Shown here: in pieces, positions 12,518 through 19,733 of the stretch
Numbering within the stretch: the stretch's first letter is position 1
How the letters are laid out: each line of letters starts with the position of its first letter
From: a virus
IMG/VR virus record: IMGVR_UViG_3300005265_000549
Coordinates: 1 to 64,000 of that record
Length of the DNA stretch: 64,000 nt
Direction: 5' to 3' (one strand)
The notes under the pieces: model-generated
Database searches by the model: none
The model's input: only the letters and a program-made list of their open reading frames with translations
Told to the model about the DNA's origin: nothing
Made by a program: the position numbers and the translations under genes

Positions 12518-14005
12518 ATGAATTATTTTCCAGCAACTCTTTTGTGTGATTTTTATAAAGTTTCTCATCGGGAACAATATCCTGATGGAACTGAATATGT
12601 TTATTCTACTTGGACTCCGAGAAGTAATAGTCATCATCCTACGTCTAAATATGTTATTGCTTTTGGTTTTCAAGCATTTATTAAAAAGTATATGATTGAT
12701 TATTTTAATGAAAATTTTTTCAATCATAATTTATCTGCAGTTATTGCGGAATATACTAGATATATTAAATATACACTATCAATTGAAAAACCTTATACTA
12801 AACATATTGAAGATCTTTGGCGTCTACAGTATTTGCCAATTAAAATTAAAGCATTACCAGAAGGAACAAAAGTACCATTTCGAGTTCCAATGTTAACTAT
12901 TGAAAATACTCATCCTGATTTCTTTTGGCTTACTAATTATTTTGAAACTTTGATGTCTGCTGAAATGTGGATGCCATCGACTTCTGCAACTATTTCCAAT
13001 GAATATCGAAAAATTATTGAGAGATATGCTGAAGAAACTGGTGCTGATAAAGAACTTATTCAATTTCAAGCACATGATTTTAGTATGCGAGGTTGTGTCG
13101 GACTTGAAGCATCTAATTTAGTTGGTGCTGGTCATTTACTTTCTTTTACTGGTACCGATAATATTCCTGCAATTGGATATTTAGAAAATTATTATTATGC
13201 AAATATTGAAAAAAAATTAGTAGGTTGTTCTATTCCAGCAACTGAGCATTCGGTTATGTGTGCAGGTGGAGCAGATAATGAATTTAAAACATATAAACGA
13301 TTAATTACTGAAGTTTATCCAAATGGAATGATTTCTATTGTTAGTGATACTTGGGATCTTTGGAATACAATCACTAATATTTTACCACAATTAAAAAATG
13401 AAATTATGAATCGAGATGGAAAAGTTGTAATTCGTCCTGATAGTGGAGATCCAGTTGATATTATTTGTGGTTTAAATAGTAATTCTTATGCTGCTTGTTT
13501 TAAAAAAGATTATAATCCTGAAGATAAAGGTGTAATTCAATTGCTTTGGGAAATTTTTGGTGGAACTATTAATGAAAAAGGTTATAGAGTTCTCGATCCT
13601 CATATCGGTGCTATTTATGGTGATGCTATAACTTTAGATAGAGCTAAAGAAATTTTAAAAAGATTAAAAAATAAAGGATTTGCGAGTTCTAATATTGTAT
13701 TTGGTGTCGGTTCTTATACATATCAATATAATACTCGTGATACTTTTGGTTTTGCATTAAAATCTACTGCATGTATTATTAATGGAAAAGAATTTAAGAT
13801 TTATAAAGATCCTAAAACTGATAATGGAATTAAAAAATCCCAAAAAGGAAAAATAGTAGTCTTAGAAAAAGATGGAAAATTAATTTACGAAGATATGTAT
13901 AATTGGAATGATAAAGTTAGTGAAGATCTTTTAGAAGTTATTTATGAAGATGGTTTTTTAATAAAAAAACAATCTTTAGAAGAAATTCGTCAACGAATTA
14001 TTTAA
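12518..14005 (+). CDS. nadV: Nicotinamide phosphoribosyltransferase-like enzyme
   Basis: 495 residues, full length for NAMPT/NadV. The N-terminus (LLCDFYKVSHREQYPDGTE), DFSMRGCVGLEAS, a conserved ATEHSVMCAGG, VIRPDSGDP and GVGSYTYQYNTRDTFGFA are classic NAMPT blocks. It condenses nicotinamide with PRPP to NMN, or, if it is a NARP1 Namat, with ADP-ribose pyrophosphate to NAD+ directly. It follows the Prs-like gene and starts after AGGAGAG. An NMN adenylyltransferase-like gene at 34945 could complete the classical route. Confidence 0.94.
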   Translation: MNYFPATLLCDFYKVSHREQYPDGTEYVYSTWTPRSNSHHPTSKYVIAFGFQAFIKKYMIDYFNENFFNHNLSAVIAEYTRYIKYTLSIEKPYTKHIEDLWRLQYLPIKIKALPEGTKVPFRVPMLTIENTHPDFFWLTNYFETLMSAEMWMPSTSATISNEYRKIIERYAEETGADKELIQFQAHDFSMRGCVGLEASNLVGAGHLLSFTGTDNIPAIGYLENYYYANIEKKLVGCSIPATEHSVMCAGGADNEFKTYKRLITEVYPNGMISIVSDTWDLWNTITNILPQLKNEIMNRDGKVVIRPDSGDPVDIICGLNSNSYAACFKKDYNPEDKGVIQLLWEIFGGTINEKGYRVLDPHIGAIYGDAITLDRAKEILKRLKNKGFASSNIVFGVGSYTYQYNTRDTFGFALKSTACIINGKEFKIYKDPKTDNGIKKSQKGKIVVLEKDGKLIYEDMYNWNDKVSEDLLEVIYEDGFLIKKQSLEEIRQRII

Positions 14006-14015
14006 GGAGATTTTA

Positions 14016-14273
14016 ATGAAAGATTTAACAATTGAAAGAGCTTTTTTAAATTTAATTGATGGTTGTTATGATATTTCGCCAATGCCAATGTATGAAAATA
14101 TTGATTCATTTAGATTAGGAATAACTAATCTTGATTATAATGAAGATGAAAATATTTTATGGATTTATCTTCGCCGTCCTGGTTTATTAATTGGACATCA
14201 AGGAAAAACAATAAAAAGTATTCAAAATAATTTAAATGTTAAGATAAATATTGTTGAAGTTAATTTAATATAA
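14016..14273 (+). CDS. KH-domain RNA-binding protein, 85 aa
   Basis: The second half has LRRPGLLIGHQGKTIKSIQ, a KH G-x-x-G loop (I-G-H-Q-G-K-T-I), as in type II KH proteins such as ribosomal protein S3. Small single-KH proteins occur in T4-like phages. It probably binds single-stranded RNA; target unknown. AGGAG ribosome site. Confidence 0.82.
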   Translation: MKDLTIERAFLNLIDGCYDISPMPMYENIDSFRLGITNLDYNEDENILWIYLRRPGLLIGHQGKTIKSIQNNLNVKINIVEVNLI

Positions 14274-14277
14274 AACC

Positions 14278-14306
14278 TTGACTTTCTCTTTTTTTTATGT
14301 TATTAT
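14278..14306 (+). promoter_or_regulatory. Class A early promoter, copy 3, upstream of the structured RNA
   Basis: TTGACT 14278-14283, conserved 17-bp spacer (with one run of T), TATTAT 14301-14306. Transcription would start near 14313, about 50 bp before the closing stem of the RNA at 14362, and continue into the gene at 14527. Confidence 0.83.
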
Positions 14307-14361
14307 GTGTTTATAAATAATAACAAATTTTAATTTTGAGAAGGGAATTTTAATTATTTAA

Positions 14362-14511
14362 TATATTGTGTCATTACAGAGTGGGATGTAGTTTGGAATA
14401 GCTACATGATAGCTGTGCTTAAAGATTTAGTCACTTTAATTAAAAGCTATTTGAAATGGATTGACCTCCAGGAGAGATTTAGCTCCACTCACTCTGTAAT
14501 GACACAATGTA
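14362..14511 (+). ncRNA. Structured RNA with a 19- to 22-bp closing stem and three inner hairpins
   Basis: ATTGTGTCATTACAGAGTG (14365-14383) is the exact reverse complement of 14490-14508; wobble and A-T pairs extend the stem to about 22 bp. Inside are ATGTAG/CTACAT (14386-14391 with 14402-14407), ATAGCT/AGCTAT (14409-14414 with 14445-14450) enclosing TTAAAG/CTTTAA, and GGAG/CTCC (14471-14474 with 14483-14486). Together they make a four-way junction. The inner sequence is less AT-rich than its surroundings. There is no ORF. It may be a free small RNA from the class A promoter or a long 5' leader of the gene at 14527. No known RNA family recognised. Confidence 0.8.
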
Positions 14512-14526
14512 AATAAAGGAAAAAAA

Positions 14527-14958
14527 ATGATAACTAAATTTGATAAAGTATGGACAGAAAAAAAATTAGAAGAAATTCTAAAGTTAAAAAATGATTTTGA
14601 AAAAGAATTAGATATTTTATGTAAAGTTTTTTCTACAGCTTTTGATTCTAAACTTATTGAATCATTTTATCATTTATTTGAATCTTATTGTAAAAATATT
14701 TCAGAAGTAAGTGGAATTTCTGAAGAAGCAATATTTTGGTTTTTTTATGATAATGATGCAGGTAAAAATAAATATGAAGTGAATGATATTGTAATAGATT
14801 CAATAAAATCTTTTGTTGATTTTGAAATGGATCAACCAAAAATTAGATGTGATTGTTGTTTAGAAGAATATGATAAAAAAGATATTATAATTGATGATAT
14901 AATAACAATTTGTAAACATTGTAATGAATACGCTTTTGAATCAATAAAATATGATTAA
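14527..14958 (+). CDS. Hypothetical protein with C-terminal zinc ribbon, 143 aa
   Basis: The N-terminal ~100 residues are helical (KFDKVWTEKKLEEILKLKND...), followed by CDCC (about residue 111) and CKHC (about residue 129), a four-cysteine zinc ribbon. Unknown function. It follows the structured RNA by 18 bases with AAAGGA as ribosome site, so its translation could depend on that structure. Confidence 0.65.
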   Translation: MITKFDKVWTEKKLEEILKLKNDFEKELDILCKVFSTAFDSKLIESFYHLFESYCKNISEVSGISEEAIFWFFYDNDAGKNKYEVNDIVIDSIKSFVDFEMDQPKIRCDCCLEEYDKKDIIIDDIITICKHCNEYAFESIKYD

Positions 14959-14965
14959 TAATTAT

Positions 14966-15322
14966 GGGGATAATTTGGGTTCGACAGGAAAAGGAAAAAT
15001 AAAATAACATTTAGAGGATTCTTTTTGTTACTCTTAAAACCAAAAAGATTAAAAAAGAATTGACGAAAACTTTTCTTACGCTATGGCAGCTTAGCCATTG
15101 TTCATCTTAATTTTGTTTATTGGATTTAGAATGAGCATCATTTTAAATAAACTAAATTTTATTTATTGTTTTTGTAAATAAAATTGAATTTTTTAAAAAA
15201 CTCGTTAATATAATTTTTTGATTTTATTTATATTAATTAAAAAATAAAAAATCAAAAATAAATGTAAATTATTTTATTTAGATATTTTTTGGACGCGGGT
15301 TCGATTCCCGCTATCTCCATCA
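14966..15322 (+). ncRNA. ssrA: tmRNA (transfer-messenger RNA)
   Basis: The 5' end GGGGATA (14966-14972) pairs with TATCTCC (15312-15318) as the tRNA-like acceptor. The hallmark TTTGGGTTCGACAGG follows the 5' strand, and the 3' end has a T arm GCGGG-TTCGATT-CCCGC. A tag frame ends GAC GAA AAC TTT TCT TAC GCT ATG GCA GCT TAG (15062-15094), i.e. ...DENFSYAMAA, close to the bacterial consensus ending YALAA read by ClpXP. An in-frame TAA at 15050 limits the tag to at most KRIDENFSYAMAA; the resume codon is uncertain. The discriminator A is followed by TCA instead of CCA, so CCA would need to be added after processing. It rescues stalled ribosomes and tags truncated proteins. Length about 354 nt. 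Confidence 0.95.
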
Positions 15323-15335
15323 GAAAGAAAAAAAA

Positions 15336-15584
15336 ATGTTTAAAAAATCAACAAATTATTTTCAAATGATTTCAACTACAGCAAAGTTTGCTTGGTTGTT
15401 TCTAGGTGCAGCTAAAGTTTGTGGTATATTTGCAGTATTTTGTTTAATTTTAAATGAATTAAAATCAGTGAAAATTTTTTTAATATTTTGGATTATTCTT
15501 TTAATTATTTCTGTTATTTTAGCATTGAGATCTAAAAAATATGAACTAGAAATAAAAGAATGGTGGAGATATTATTTATATTAA
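15336..15584 (+). CDS. Small membrane protein, 82 aa
   Basis: Two predicted membrane helices (about residues 17-42, FAWLFLGAAKVCGIFAVFCLIL, and 46-64, IFLIFWIILLIISVILAL), then a basic/aromatic tail ending WWRYYLY. No family recognised; it could be a holin-like or superinfection-exclusion protein. Starts 13 bases after the tmRNA end with AGAAAGAAA upstream. Confidence 0.6.
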   Translation: MFKKSTNYFQMISTTAKFAWLFLGAAKVCGIFAVFCLILNELKSVKIFLIFWIILLIISVILALRSKKYELEIKEWWRYYLY

Positions 15585-15585
15585 A

Positions 15586-15615
15586 TTCTCCTTTATAAAT
15601 AATAAAAAAGGAGAA
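15586..15615 (+). promoter_or_regulatory. Hairpin hiding the ribosome site of the gene at 15620
   Basis: TTCTCCTTT (15586-15594) pairs with AAAGGAGAA (15607-15615), which contains the Shine-Dalgarno AAAGGAG of the next gene. The loop is ATAAATAATAAA. The same design, extending over the start codon, occurs at 26131 and 27073. Confidence 0.65.
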
Positions 15616-15619
15616 AAAA

Positions 15620-15820
15620 ATGCATAAAATTTATTTGACTTGTTTGACTTGTAAAAAATATTTTTCACAATATACAGATGGAATTCATTTTTCTAAATAT
15701 TGTGAAAAATGTAAAAAAGAAAAAACTCCTCTAGAAACTCACCTTAAAAATTTAAAGGAATTATCTTTAGAAGAAAGAGTAACTTTATTAGAAGCTGAAT
15801 TATTTAACAATCAAAAATAA
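15620..15820 (+). CDS. Small zinc-finger protein, 66 aa
   Basis: C-x-x-C (CLTC) near the N-terminus and CEKC near residue 30 form a zinc ribbon (TCKKYFSQYTDGIHFSKYCEKC). It ends in an acidic helix (LKELSLEERVTLLEAELF). Function unknown; translation probably gated by the preceding hairpin. Confidence 0.65.
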   Translation: MHKIYLTCLTCKKYFSQYTDGIHFSKYCEKCKKEKTPLETHLKNLKELSLEERVTLLEAELFNNQK

Positions 15821-15831
15821 AGGAGATAATA

Positions 15832-16014
15832 TTGCTAAATACTATTAGTTCAGAAGAAATTAATATGTTTGGTGAAAAATTTAAAATTGGACCAATTCAT
15901 TCAAAAAGATTATTGTTAATAAAAAAAATAGAAGAGAAAATTAAATTAATTAAAGATAATGAAAATAAAGAATTATGTTATCTTTTGTTGCAACTTATAA
16001 AGATGGGTAGATAA
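15832..16014 (+). CDS. Hypothetical protein, 60 aa (TTG start)
   Basis: TTG at 15832 follows AAAGGAGATAAT at suitable spacing; the first ATG in frame is 33 bases further and has no ribosome site. Predicted helical and basic (SKRLLLIKKIEEKIKLIKDNENK). Unrecognised. Next gene starts directly after its stop. Confidence 0.5.
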   Translation: MLNTISSEEINMFGEKFKIGPIHSKRLLLIKKIEEKIKLIKDNENKELCYLLLQLIKMGR

Positions 16015-16209
16015 ATGGAAACATTATATCGTAAAATTGAAAGAAATGAATGTGTAACTTTTGTTCCTATTATGATTCCAAAAAATGAAAATAAAATTCA
16101 TAAACAAATAATCGATAAAATAAATTTAGAAGAAAAATTATTGATTTCTATATTACTAATTAAAGAACCAAAAGAATTAGTAAAAAAAATTATGAGTTTG
16201 ATTTATTAA
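16015..16209 (+). CDS. Hypothetical protein, 64 aa
   Basis: Unrecognised; alternates a short beta segment (CVTFVPIMIPKNE) with helices rich in L, I and K. Abuts the preceding stop, so likely coupled. Confidence 0.5.
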   Translation: METLYRKIERNECVTFVPIMIPKNENKIHKQIIDKINLEEKLLISILLIKEPKELVKKIMSLIY

Positions 16210-16212
16210 AAT

Positions 16213-16241
16213 TTTACAAATTTATTTAATAATGTTATTAT
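16213..16241 (+). promoter_or_regulatory. Class B promoter
   Basis: TTTACA 16213-16218, 17-bp spacer ending AATGT, TATTAT 16236-16241, immediately upstream of the 16258-18188 gene group (RNA ligase operon). Confidence 0.6.
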
Positions 16242-16257
16242 TTTAAAAGAGGTGAAA

Positions 16258-16419
16258 ATGTTAAAAAGAGATATTAAAAAAATTAAATGTGAAGAAGCGA
16301 TATTAAGAAATGAAAAATGGAATTCTTTATCTACCAAACAAAAAATTAAAAAATTAGATAATAGACTTGGTAAAGGTGTCGGAGCAATAAAACAAAGAAA
16401 ACGATTAGAAGAATTATGA
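16258..16419 (+). CDS. Small basic protein, 53 aa
   Basis: ATG 16258 follows AGAGGTG. The C-terminal half KQKIKKLDNRLGKGVGAIKQRKRL fits a motif common in phage genomes (L-x-x-K-x-x-x-L-D-x-R-L-G-x-G-x-G-A-x-K-x-R-x-R-L) of unknown role. The stop overlaps the following ATG (ATGATG). Confidence 0.65.
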   Translation: MLKRDIKKIKCEEAILRNEKWNSLSTKQKIKKLDNRLGKGVGAIKQRKRLEEL

Positions 16420-16621
16420 TGAATATTGGATATGAAAAAACACATATAAGATTAATTAAAATTAAACATAGAATAGCTTTTCGACCAGGCAATTCCAAAA
16501 AAATATTAATGATATGCTAAATAATATTCCAGATGATGCGATTGTTGATAAAATTATTGATTCTAATGATGAAACTGATATTACTACTATTGAATTTATT
16601 GAAAAAATAAAGGAATTATAA
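16419..16621 (+). pseudogene. Frameshifted small gene (break at an A7 run)
   Basis: ATG 16419 opens a 33-codon frame that stops at 16520. From ATG 16514 another frame continues to 16621 with an acidic tail (IPDDAIVDKIIDSNDETD...FIEKIKEL) typical of a real C-terminus. Adding one A to the AAAAAAA run near 16498-16504 joins them into one ~67-residue protein reading GNSKKNINDMLNNIPDD. It could be a true mutation, a sequencing indel or ribosomal slippage. Stop overlaps the next ATG (TAATG). Confidence 0.55.
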
Positions 16622-17034
16622 TGAAAAAAATAAAAGTTTTTTGTAATTATTTTGATTATTCAATTTTGTGTGATTCTTTAGTTGAACAATTAAAAACAAA
16701 TAAACAATTAAAATTTATTTATGGAATTCCTACAGGTGGTTTACCATTAGCAGTTCATTTAGCAAAACATTTGAATTTAGAATTATTAGATGAAGAAGAT
16801 CTTTATTGGAACTGGAATTCTAAAGAATTATTAATTTGTGATGATATTATTGATACTGGAATTACTTTAGAAACTTTTTTTAAAGAAAGAGAATGGCTTA
16901 AAGAAGCTTTAATTGTTAGTTTATATTGGAAATATAATTTGTCAATTAAACCTAATTATTTTGCTAAAATTGCTAAAGAATATGAATGGATTGTTTTTCC
17001 TTGGGAACCAAAAAATGAAGAAATGAATAGATAA
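16621..17034 (+). CDS. Phosphoribosyltransferase, 137 aa
   Basis: FIYGIPTGGLPLAVHLAKHL (residues 33-52) and the PRPP-binding loop ICDDIIDTG (72-80) place it in the type I phosphoribosyltransferase family, nearest to small hypoxanthine/xanthine or orotate-type enzymes. It probably salvages a base to a nucleotide; base specificity cannot be told. The WNWNSKELL and WIVFPWEP segments are distinctive. Coupled to the previous frame by TAATG. Confidence 0.82.
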   Translation: MKKIKVFCNYFDYSILCDSLVEQLKTNKQLKFIYGIPTGGLPLAVHLAKHLNLELLDEEDLYWNWNSKELLICDDIIDTGITLETFFKEREWLKEALIVSLYWKYNLSIKPNYFAKIAKEYEWIVFPWEPKNEEMNR

Positions 17035-17043
17035 AGAGGAAAT

Positions 17044-17985
17044 ATGTTTAAAAAATATCCAAGTATTACCAATCATTATCTTGAATCAGATATTGATTAT
17101 TTTCAAAAATATTTTAGTTATGATTTACTTAATACTGATTGGATACTTCAAGAAAAAATTCATGGTGCGAATATTTCTATTCTTTTAAATAAAAATGAAG
17201 ACCCTCAATTTTTCTCTAGAAATAATAAAATTGATCCAGCTAAATTTTACAATTCAACTAAAGTTTTTTCAGATATAATTAATGAATTTCAACCTTTTCA
17301 AAAAATTATTAATAAAGCTGGTTTTTCAATACGACTTTATGGTGAATTATTTGGTATGGGTATTCAAAAAGGAGTAAAATATGGACCTGAAAAACAAATT
17401 TTATTTTTTGATATGTTAATTAATGATAAATTCATTTCACCTTATGAAATGGAAGTTATATTTTTAAAAAATCGATTGCAACATTTATTGATTCCTAAAG
17501 TTGATGTCGTTTCAGATTTAAAAACTGCTATTAATTATGATATTAAATTTAATTCAAAAATTTTAAGAATTGAAGATAACATTTGTGAAGGAGTTGTTAT
17601 AAAACCTTGGAATAAAATTTTTGTTACTTCTAATGGTTCAATATTTTATATTAAAAAGAAAAATGAAGAATTCAAAGAAAAACAAAAAATAAAAAAACCA
17701 AAAGTTCTTAAAGATTATGGAGAAGAAGTAAACCAATGGCATGAAATTTTTATTTCGTATATTCATAAAGAAAGATTAGAATCTGTTTTTTCAAAAATTG
17801 GAAGAATTAATCATCCAAAAGATCTAGGAAAATATATACATGAAGTTTATAAAGATGTTATTGAAACTTTTTTAAAAGAAGAAAATTTTGATGAAGAAAA
17901 ATTCTCAAAAAAAGAAAGAAAATTTATAATGAATGGTAATAAAGAAATTGCTAAACTTTTGAAAAAAGAATTAGGAATGGTATAA
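17044..17985 (+). CDS. RNA ligase, T4 Rnl2-like
   Basis: 313 residues. Nucleotidyltransferase motif I is E-K-I-H-G-A-N with K38 as adenylated lysine. FSRNNKID is motif Ia, SIRLYGELFGMG motif III, EGVVIKPW motif IV and FYIKKKNEEF motif V. A C-terminal helical domain (~90 residues) as in Rnl2 follows. It seals 3'-OH/5'-phosphate nicks in duplex RNA using ATP. It most likely repairs tRNA or mRNA cleaved by host defence nucleases, with the kinase at 23997 and nucleotidyltransferase at 22860 as possible partners. AGAGGA ribosome site. Confidence 0.92.
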   Translation: MFKKYPSITNHYLESDIDYFQKYFSYDLLNTDWILQEKIHGANISILLNKNEDPQFFSRNNKIDPAKFYNSTKVFSDIINEFQPFQKIINKAGFSIRLYGELFGMGIQKGVKYGPEKQILFFDMLINDKFISPYEMEVIFLKNRLQHLLIPKVDVVSDLKTAINYDIKFNSKILRIEDNICEGVVIKPWNKIFVTSNGSIFYIKKKNEEFKEKQKIKKPKVLKDYGEEVNQWHEIFISYIHKERLESVFSKIGRINHPKDLGKYIHEVYKDVIETFLKEENFDEEKFSKKERKFIMNGNKEIAKLLKKELGMV

Positions 17986-18188
17986 TGAAAGTTATTATTG
18001 AAAATAAAAAAGTGAAAGTTCGAATTAAAGAAATTTTTGATGGAGTAAAAACTTATTATATACCACAATTTCGTTATTTATTTTTTTGGAGTGATCTTCC
18101 TAAAAAATTTTTTAATTATGATGATTGTGAAAATTTCTTAAAATCATTAAGAGGAAAATATACAAAAATTCATTATTTAAATGATTAA
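17985..18188 (+). CDS. Hypothetical protein, 67 aa
   Basis: Overlaps the ligase stop by one base (TAATG). Basic and aromatic, with two predicted beta strands and a helix (DDCENFLKSLRG). Unrecognised. Its stop lies just before class A promoter copy 4. Confidence 0.55.
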   Translation: MKVIIENKKVKVRIKEIFDGVKTYYIPQFRYLFFWSDLPKKFFNYDDCENFLKSLRGKYTKIHYLND

Positions 18189-18192
18189 AACC

Positions 18193-18221
18193 TTGACTTT
18201 ACCTTTTCTTTATGTTATTAT
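18193..18221 (+). promoter_or_regulatory. Class A early promoter, copy 4
   Basis: TTGACT 18193-18198, 17-bp conserved spacer, TATTAT 18216-18221, followed by AAACAATAACAAATTGAAAGGAG, the shared leader and ribosome site. Confidence 0.85.
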
Positions 18222-18258
18222 CTTATTATAAACAATAACAAATTGAAAGGAGTATATA

Positions 18259-18510
18259 ATGGAAATTGCAACTGGATGGAGATTTCATGCAGCAGATTTT
18301 TCAGTACAAGCAAGTGGAAAAGAACATGTCACGGGTTTTGTAACTCTCATTAGAGATCCTGAACATCAAGCTTTGTGGTATAATCTGCCTGAAGAAATGA
18401 TTGAAGATGAAAATGGTCCACCACTGTTTGTTTTTGGACATGGAATGACTATTGAAGAAGCTGTAGAAAATGCAAATATTATGGCTAGACACGCTAAACC
18501 TATTGTGTAA
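18259..18510 (+). CDS. Hypothetical protein, 83 aa
   Basis: First gene after class A promoter copy 4. Unusually balanced composition compared with neighbours (WRFHAADFSVQASGKEHVTGF; C-terminal GMTIEEAVENANIMARHAKP helix). Possibly a small early host-takeover protein; no family recognised. Confidence 0.7.
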   Translation: MEIATGWRFHAADFSVQASGKEHVTGFVTLIRDPEHQALWYNLPEEMIEDENGPPLFVFGHGMTIEEAVENANIMARHAKPIV

Positions 18511-18519
18511 GGATTAAAT

Positions 18520-18771
18520 ATGAATAAAGCAGCAGAAGCATTAAAAATGAAAAATATATTAAAAAAATTAAATTTAGTAATTTTTTCATGTAATACTTTT
18601 GATCAATTAGAAGTAGCAAAAAATTATAAAGAATTGGTTTTGAAAAGATTAAATTTTTCTAATCTTGATTCTTTATATAATATTGTTATTAAATTTCAAA
18701 AATATAAAATTGAGTATAATTTAAATAATAATATTTCTATTAATATTCCAATAAATATTCAAATATGGTAA
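18520..18771 (+). CDS. Hypothetical protein, 83 aa
   Basis: Predicted helical, Asn/Lys/Leu-rich (NKAAEALKMKNILKKL...DQLEVAKNYKELVLKRL). The helix-turn-helix-like spacing is not convincing. Unknown function. Confidence 0.6.
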   Translation: MNKAAEALKMKNILKKLNLVIFSCNTFDQLEVAKNYKELVLKRLNFSNLDSLYNIVIKFQKYKIEYNLNNNISINIPINIQIW

Positions 18772-18785
18772 AAAAGGAGAACATT

Positions 18786-19310
18786 ATGAGATTATATGAT
18801 TATATTGCAATGTATGATAACTCAACTATTTTAATTAATACATTTTATTATTTTCCAAATATAAAGAAATATATCAATGAAATTGAATCAGTATTAAATT
18901 TCATTCGAGCAGAACAACCATCTTTTGAACCAAAACAAAATTGTGAAGTTAGATTATTTGTTAATAAAGATGAAGAATTTAATATTGATTCATTTATTGT
19001 TTATTTTACTAAATCAAGAAATTTATATTTTGATATTATAAATCTTATTGATATTTCAAATATTGATATTAAGATTGAAAGTAAAAATTTTGTTGATTGT
19101 GCTTTTGATAATTTAAATATTATTTCTTATTTAATTGCATTTGTTTATGAACAATATTCAAAAATTGAAAAAGAAATGAATGATAATGAAATTTCTAATT
19201 TTGAAGAAGAATTAACTAAATTATTCAAGAAAAATGATAATTTTGAAAAGAAATTTGGTCTTAGTAGTGAATTTTTATCAAAATTTATTATTGAATGTTT
19301 AGAAAAATAG
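18786..19310 (+). CDS. Hypothetical protein, 174 aa
   Basis: ATG 18786 follows AAAAAGGAGAAC; the earlier in-frame start overlaps the previous gene and lacks a ribosome site. Mixed alpha/beta and acidic, with no motif I recognise. It precedes the MazG-like gene. Confidence 0.65.
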   Translation: MRLYDYIAMYDNSTILINTFYYFPNIKKYINEIESVLNFIRAEQPSFEPKQNCEVRLFVNKDEEFNIDSFIVYFTKSRNLYFDIINLIDISNIDIKIESKNFVDCAFDNLNIISYLIAFVYEQYSKIEKEMNDNEISNFEEELTKLFKKNDNFEKKFGLSSEFLSKFIIECLEK

Positions 19311-19318
19311 GTTAAAAT

Positions 19319-19606
19319 ATGAATCGAAAAGAATATTTATTAACTTGTTTAGCTGAAGAAGCTAGTGAAATTGTTAAAGCTGTAACAAAAACTTTAAGAT
19401 TTGGTGAATCAAGTGTTTATAATAATGTTACTAATAAAAAACGTTTAGAAGAAGAAATTATTGATTTTATCACTATTGTTTCAATGTGTTATTCTGATGA
19501 ATATATTAATTTTGATGAAGAAGAATTAAAAATTCAGTTCAAGTTAAAACAAGATAAAATTTTTAAATACATGGAACTTTCAAAAAATTCAGGAAATTTA
19601 ACTTAG
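19319..19606 (+). CDS. MazG-like nucleotide pyrophosphohydrolase, 95 aa
   Basis: All-alpha NTP pyrophosphatase signature: CLAEEASEIVKAVTKTLRFG (E-x-x-E at residues 13-16) followed by KKRLEEEIIDFITIVSMC (E-E-x-x-D). These acidic residues bind Mg2+ and cleave (d)NTP to (d)NMP and pyrophosphate. In phages MazG-like enzymes may adjust dNTP pools or lower ppGpp. Typical length for the single-domain form. Confidence 0.85.
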   Translation: MNRKEYLLTCLAEEASEIVKAVTKTLRFGESSVYNNVTNKKRLEEEIIDFITIVSMCYSDEYINFDEEELKIQFKLKQDKIFKYMELSKNSGNLT

Positions 19607-19625
19607 TTTTATTTAAAATTAATTT

Positions 19626-19674
19626 TTTACAATATCCTCTTGTTTATGTTAATATTTTATAAATAAGAGGATAT
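19626..19674 (+). promoter_or_regulatory. Class B promoter overlapped by a 10-bp inverted repeat
   Basis: TTTACA 19626-19631, 18 bp, TAATAT 19650-19655. ATATCCTCTT (19632-19641) in the spacer and AAGAGGATAT (19665-19674) downstream of the start are exact complements. On DNA this could be an operator. In any longer transcript it would hide the AAGAGG ribosome site of the leader ORF at 19683. Confidence 0.6.
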
Positions 19675-19682
19675 TTCTTTTA

Positions 19683-19733
19683 ATGTTATATAAAAAGTAC
19701 ATAAAGGCTTTATATGTTAGTTATATGTCATAA
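19683..19733 (+). CDS. Possible 16-residue leader peptide
   Basis: ATG 19683, eleven bases after AAGAGGATAT, encodes MLYKKYIKALYVSYMS and ends inside the following zinc-finger gene, whose ATG (19714) it overlaps. The Tyr-rich peptide and overlap suggest translational coupling, but there is no independent evidence that it is made. Confidence 0.35.
   Translation: MLYKKYIKALYVSYMS

Noticed and set aside
12158-13075. Minus-strand ORFs (12158-12367, 12515-12727, 12893-13075) opposite the Prs-like and NAMPT genes
   Set aside because: Antisense shadows of strongly conserved enzymes, low-complexity translations and no ribosome sites.
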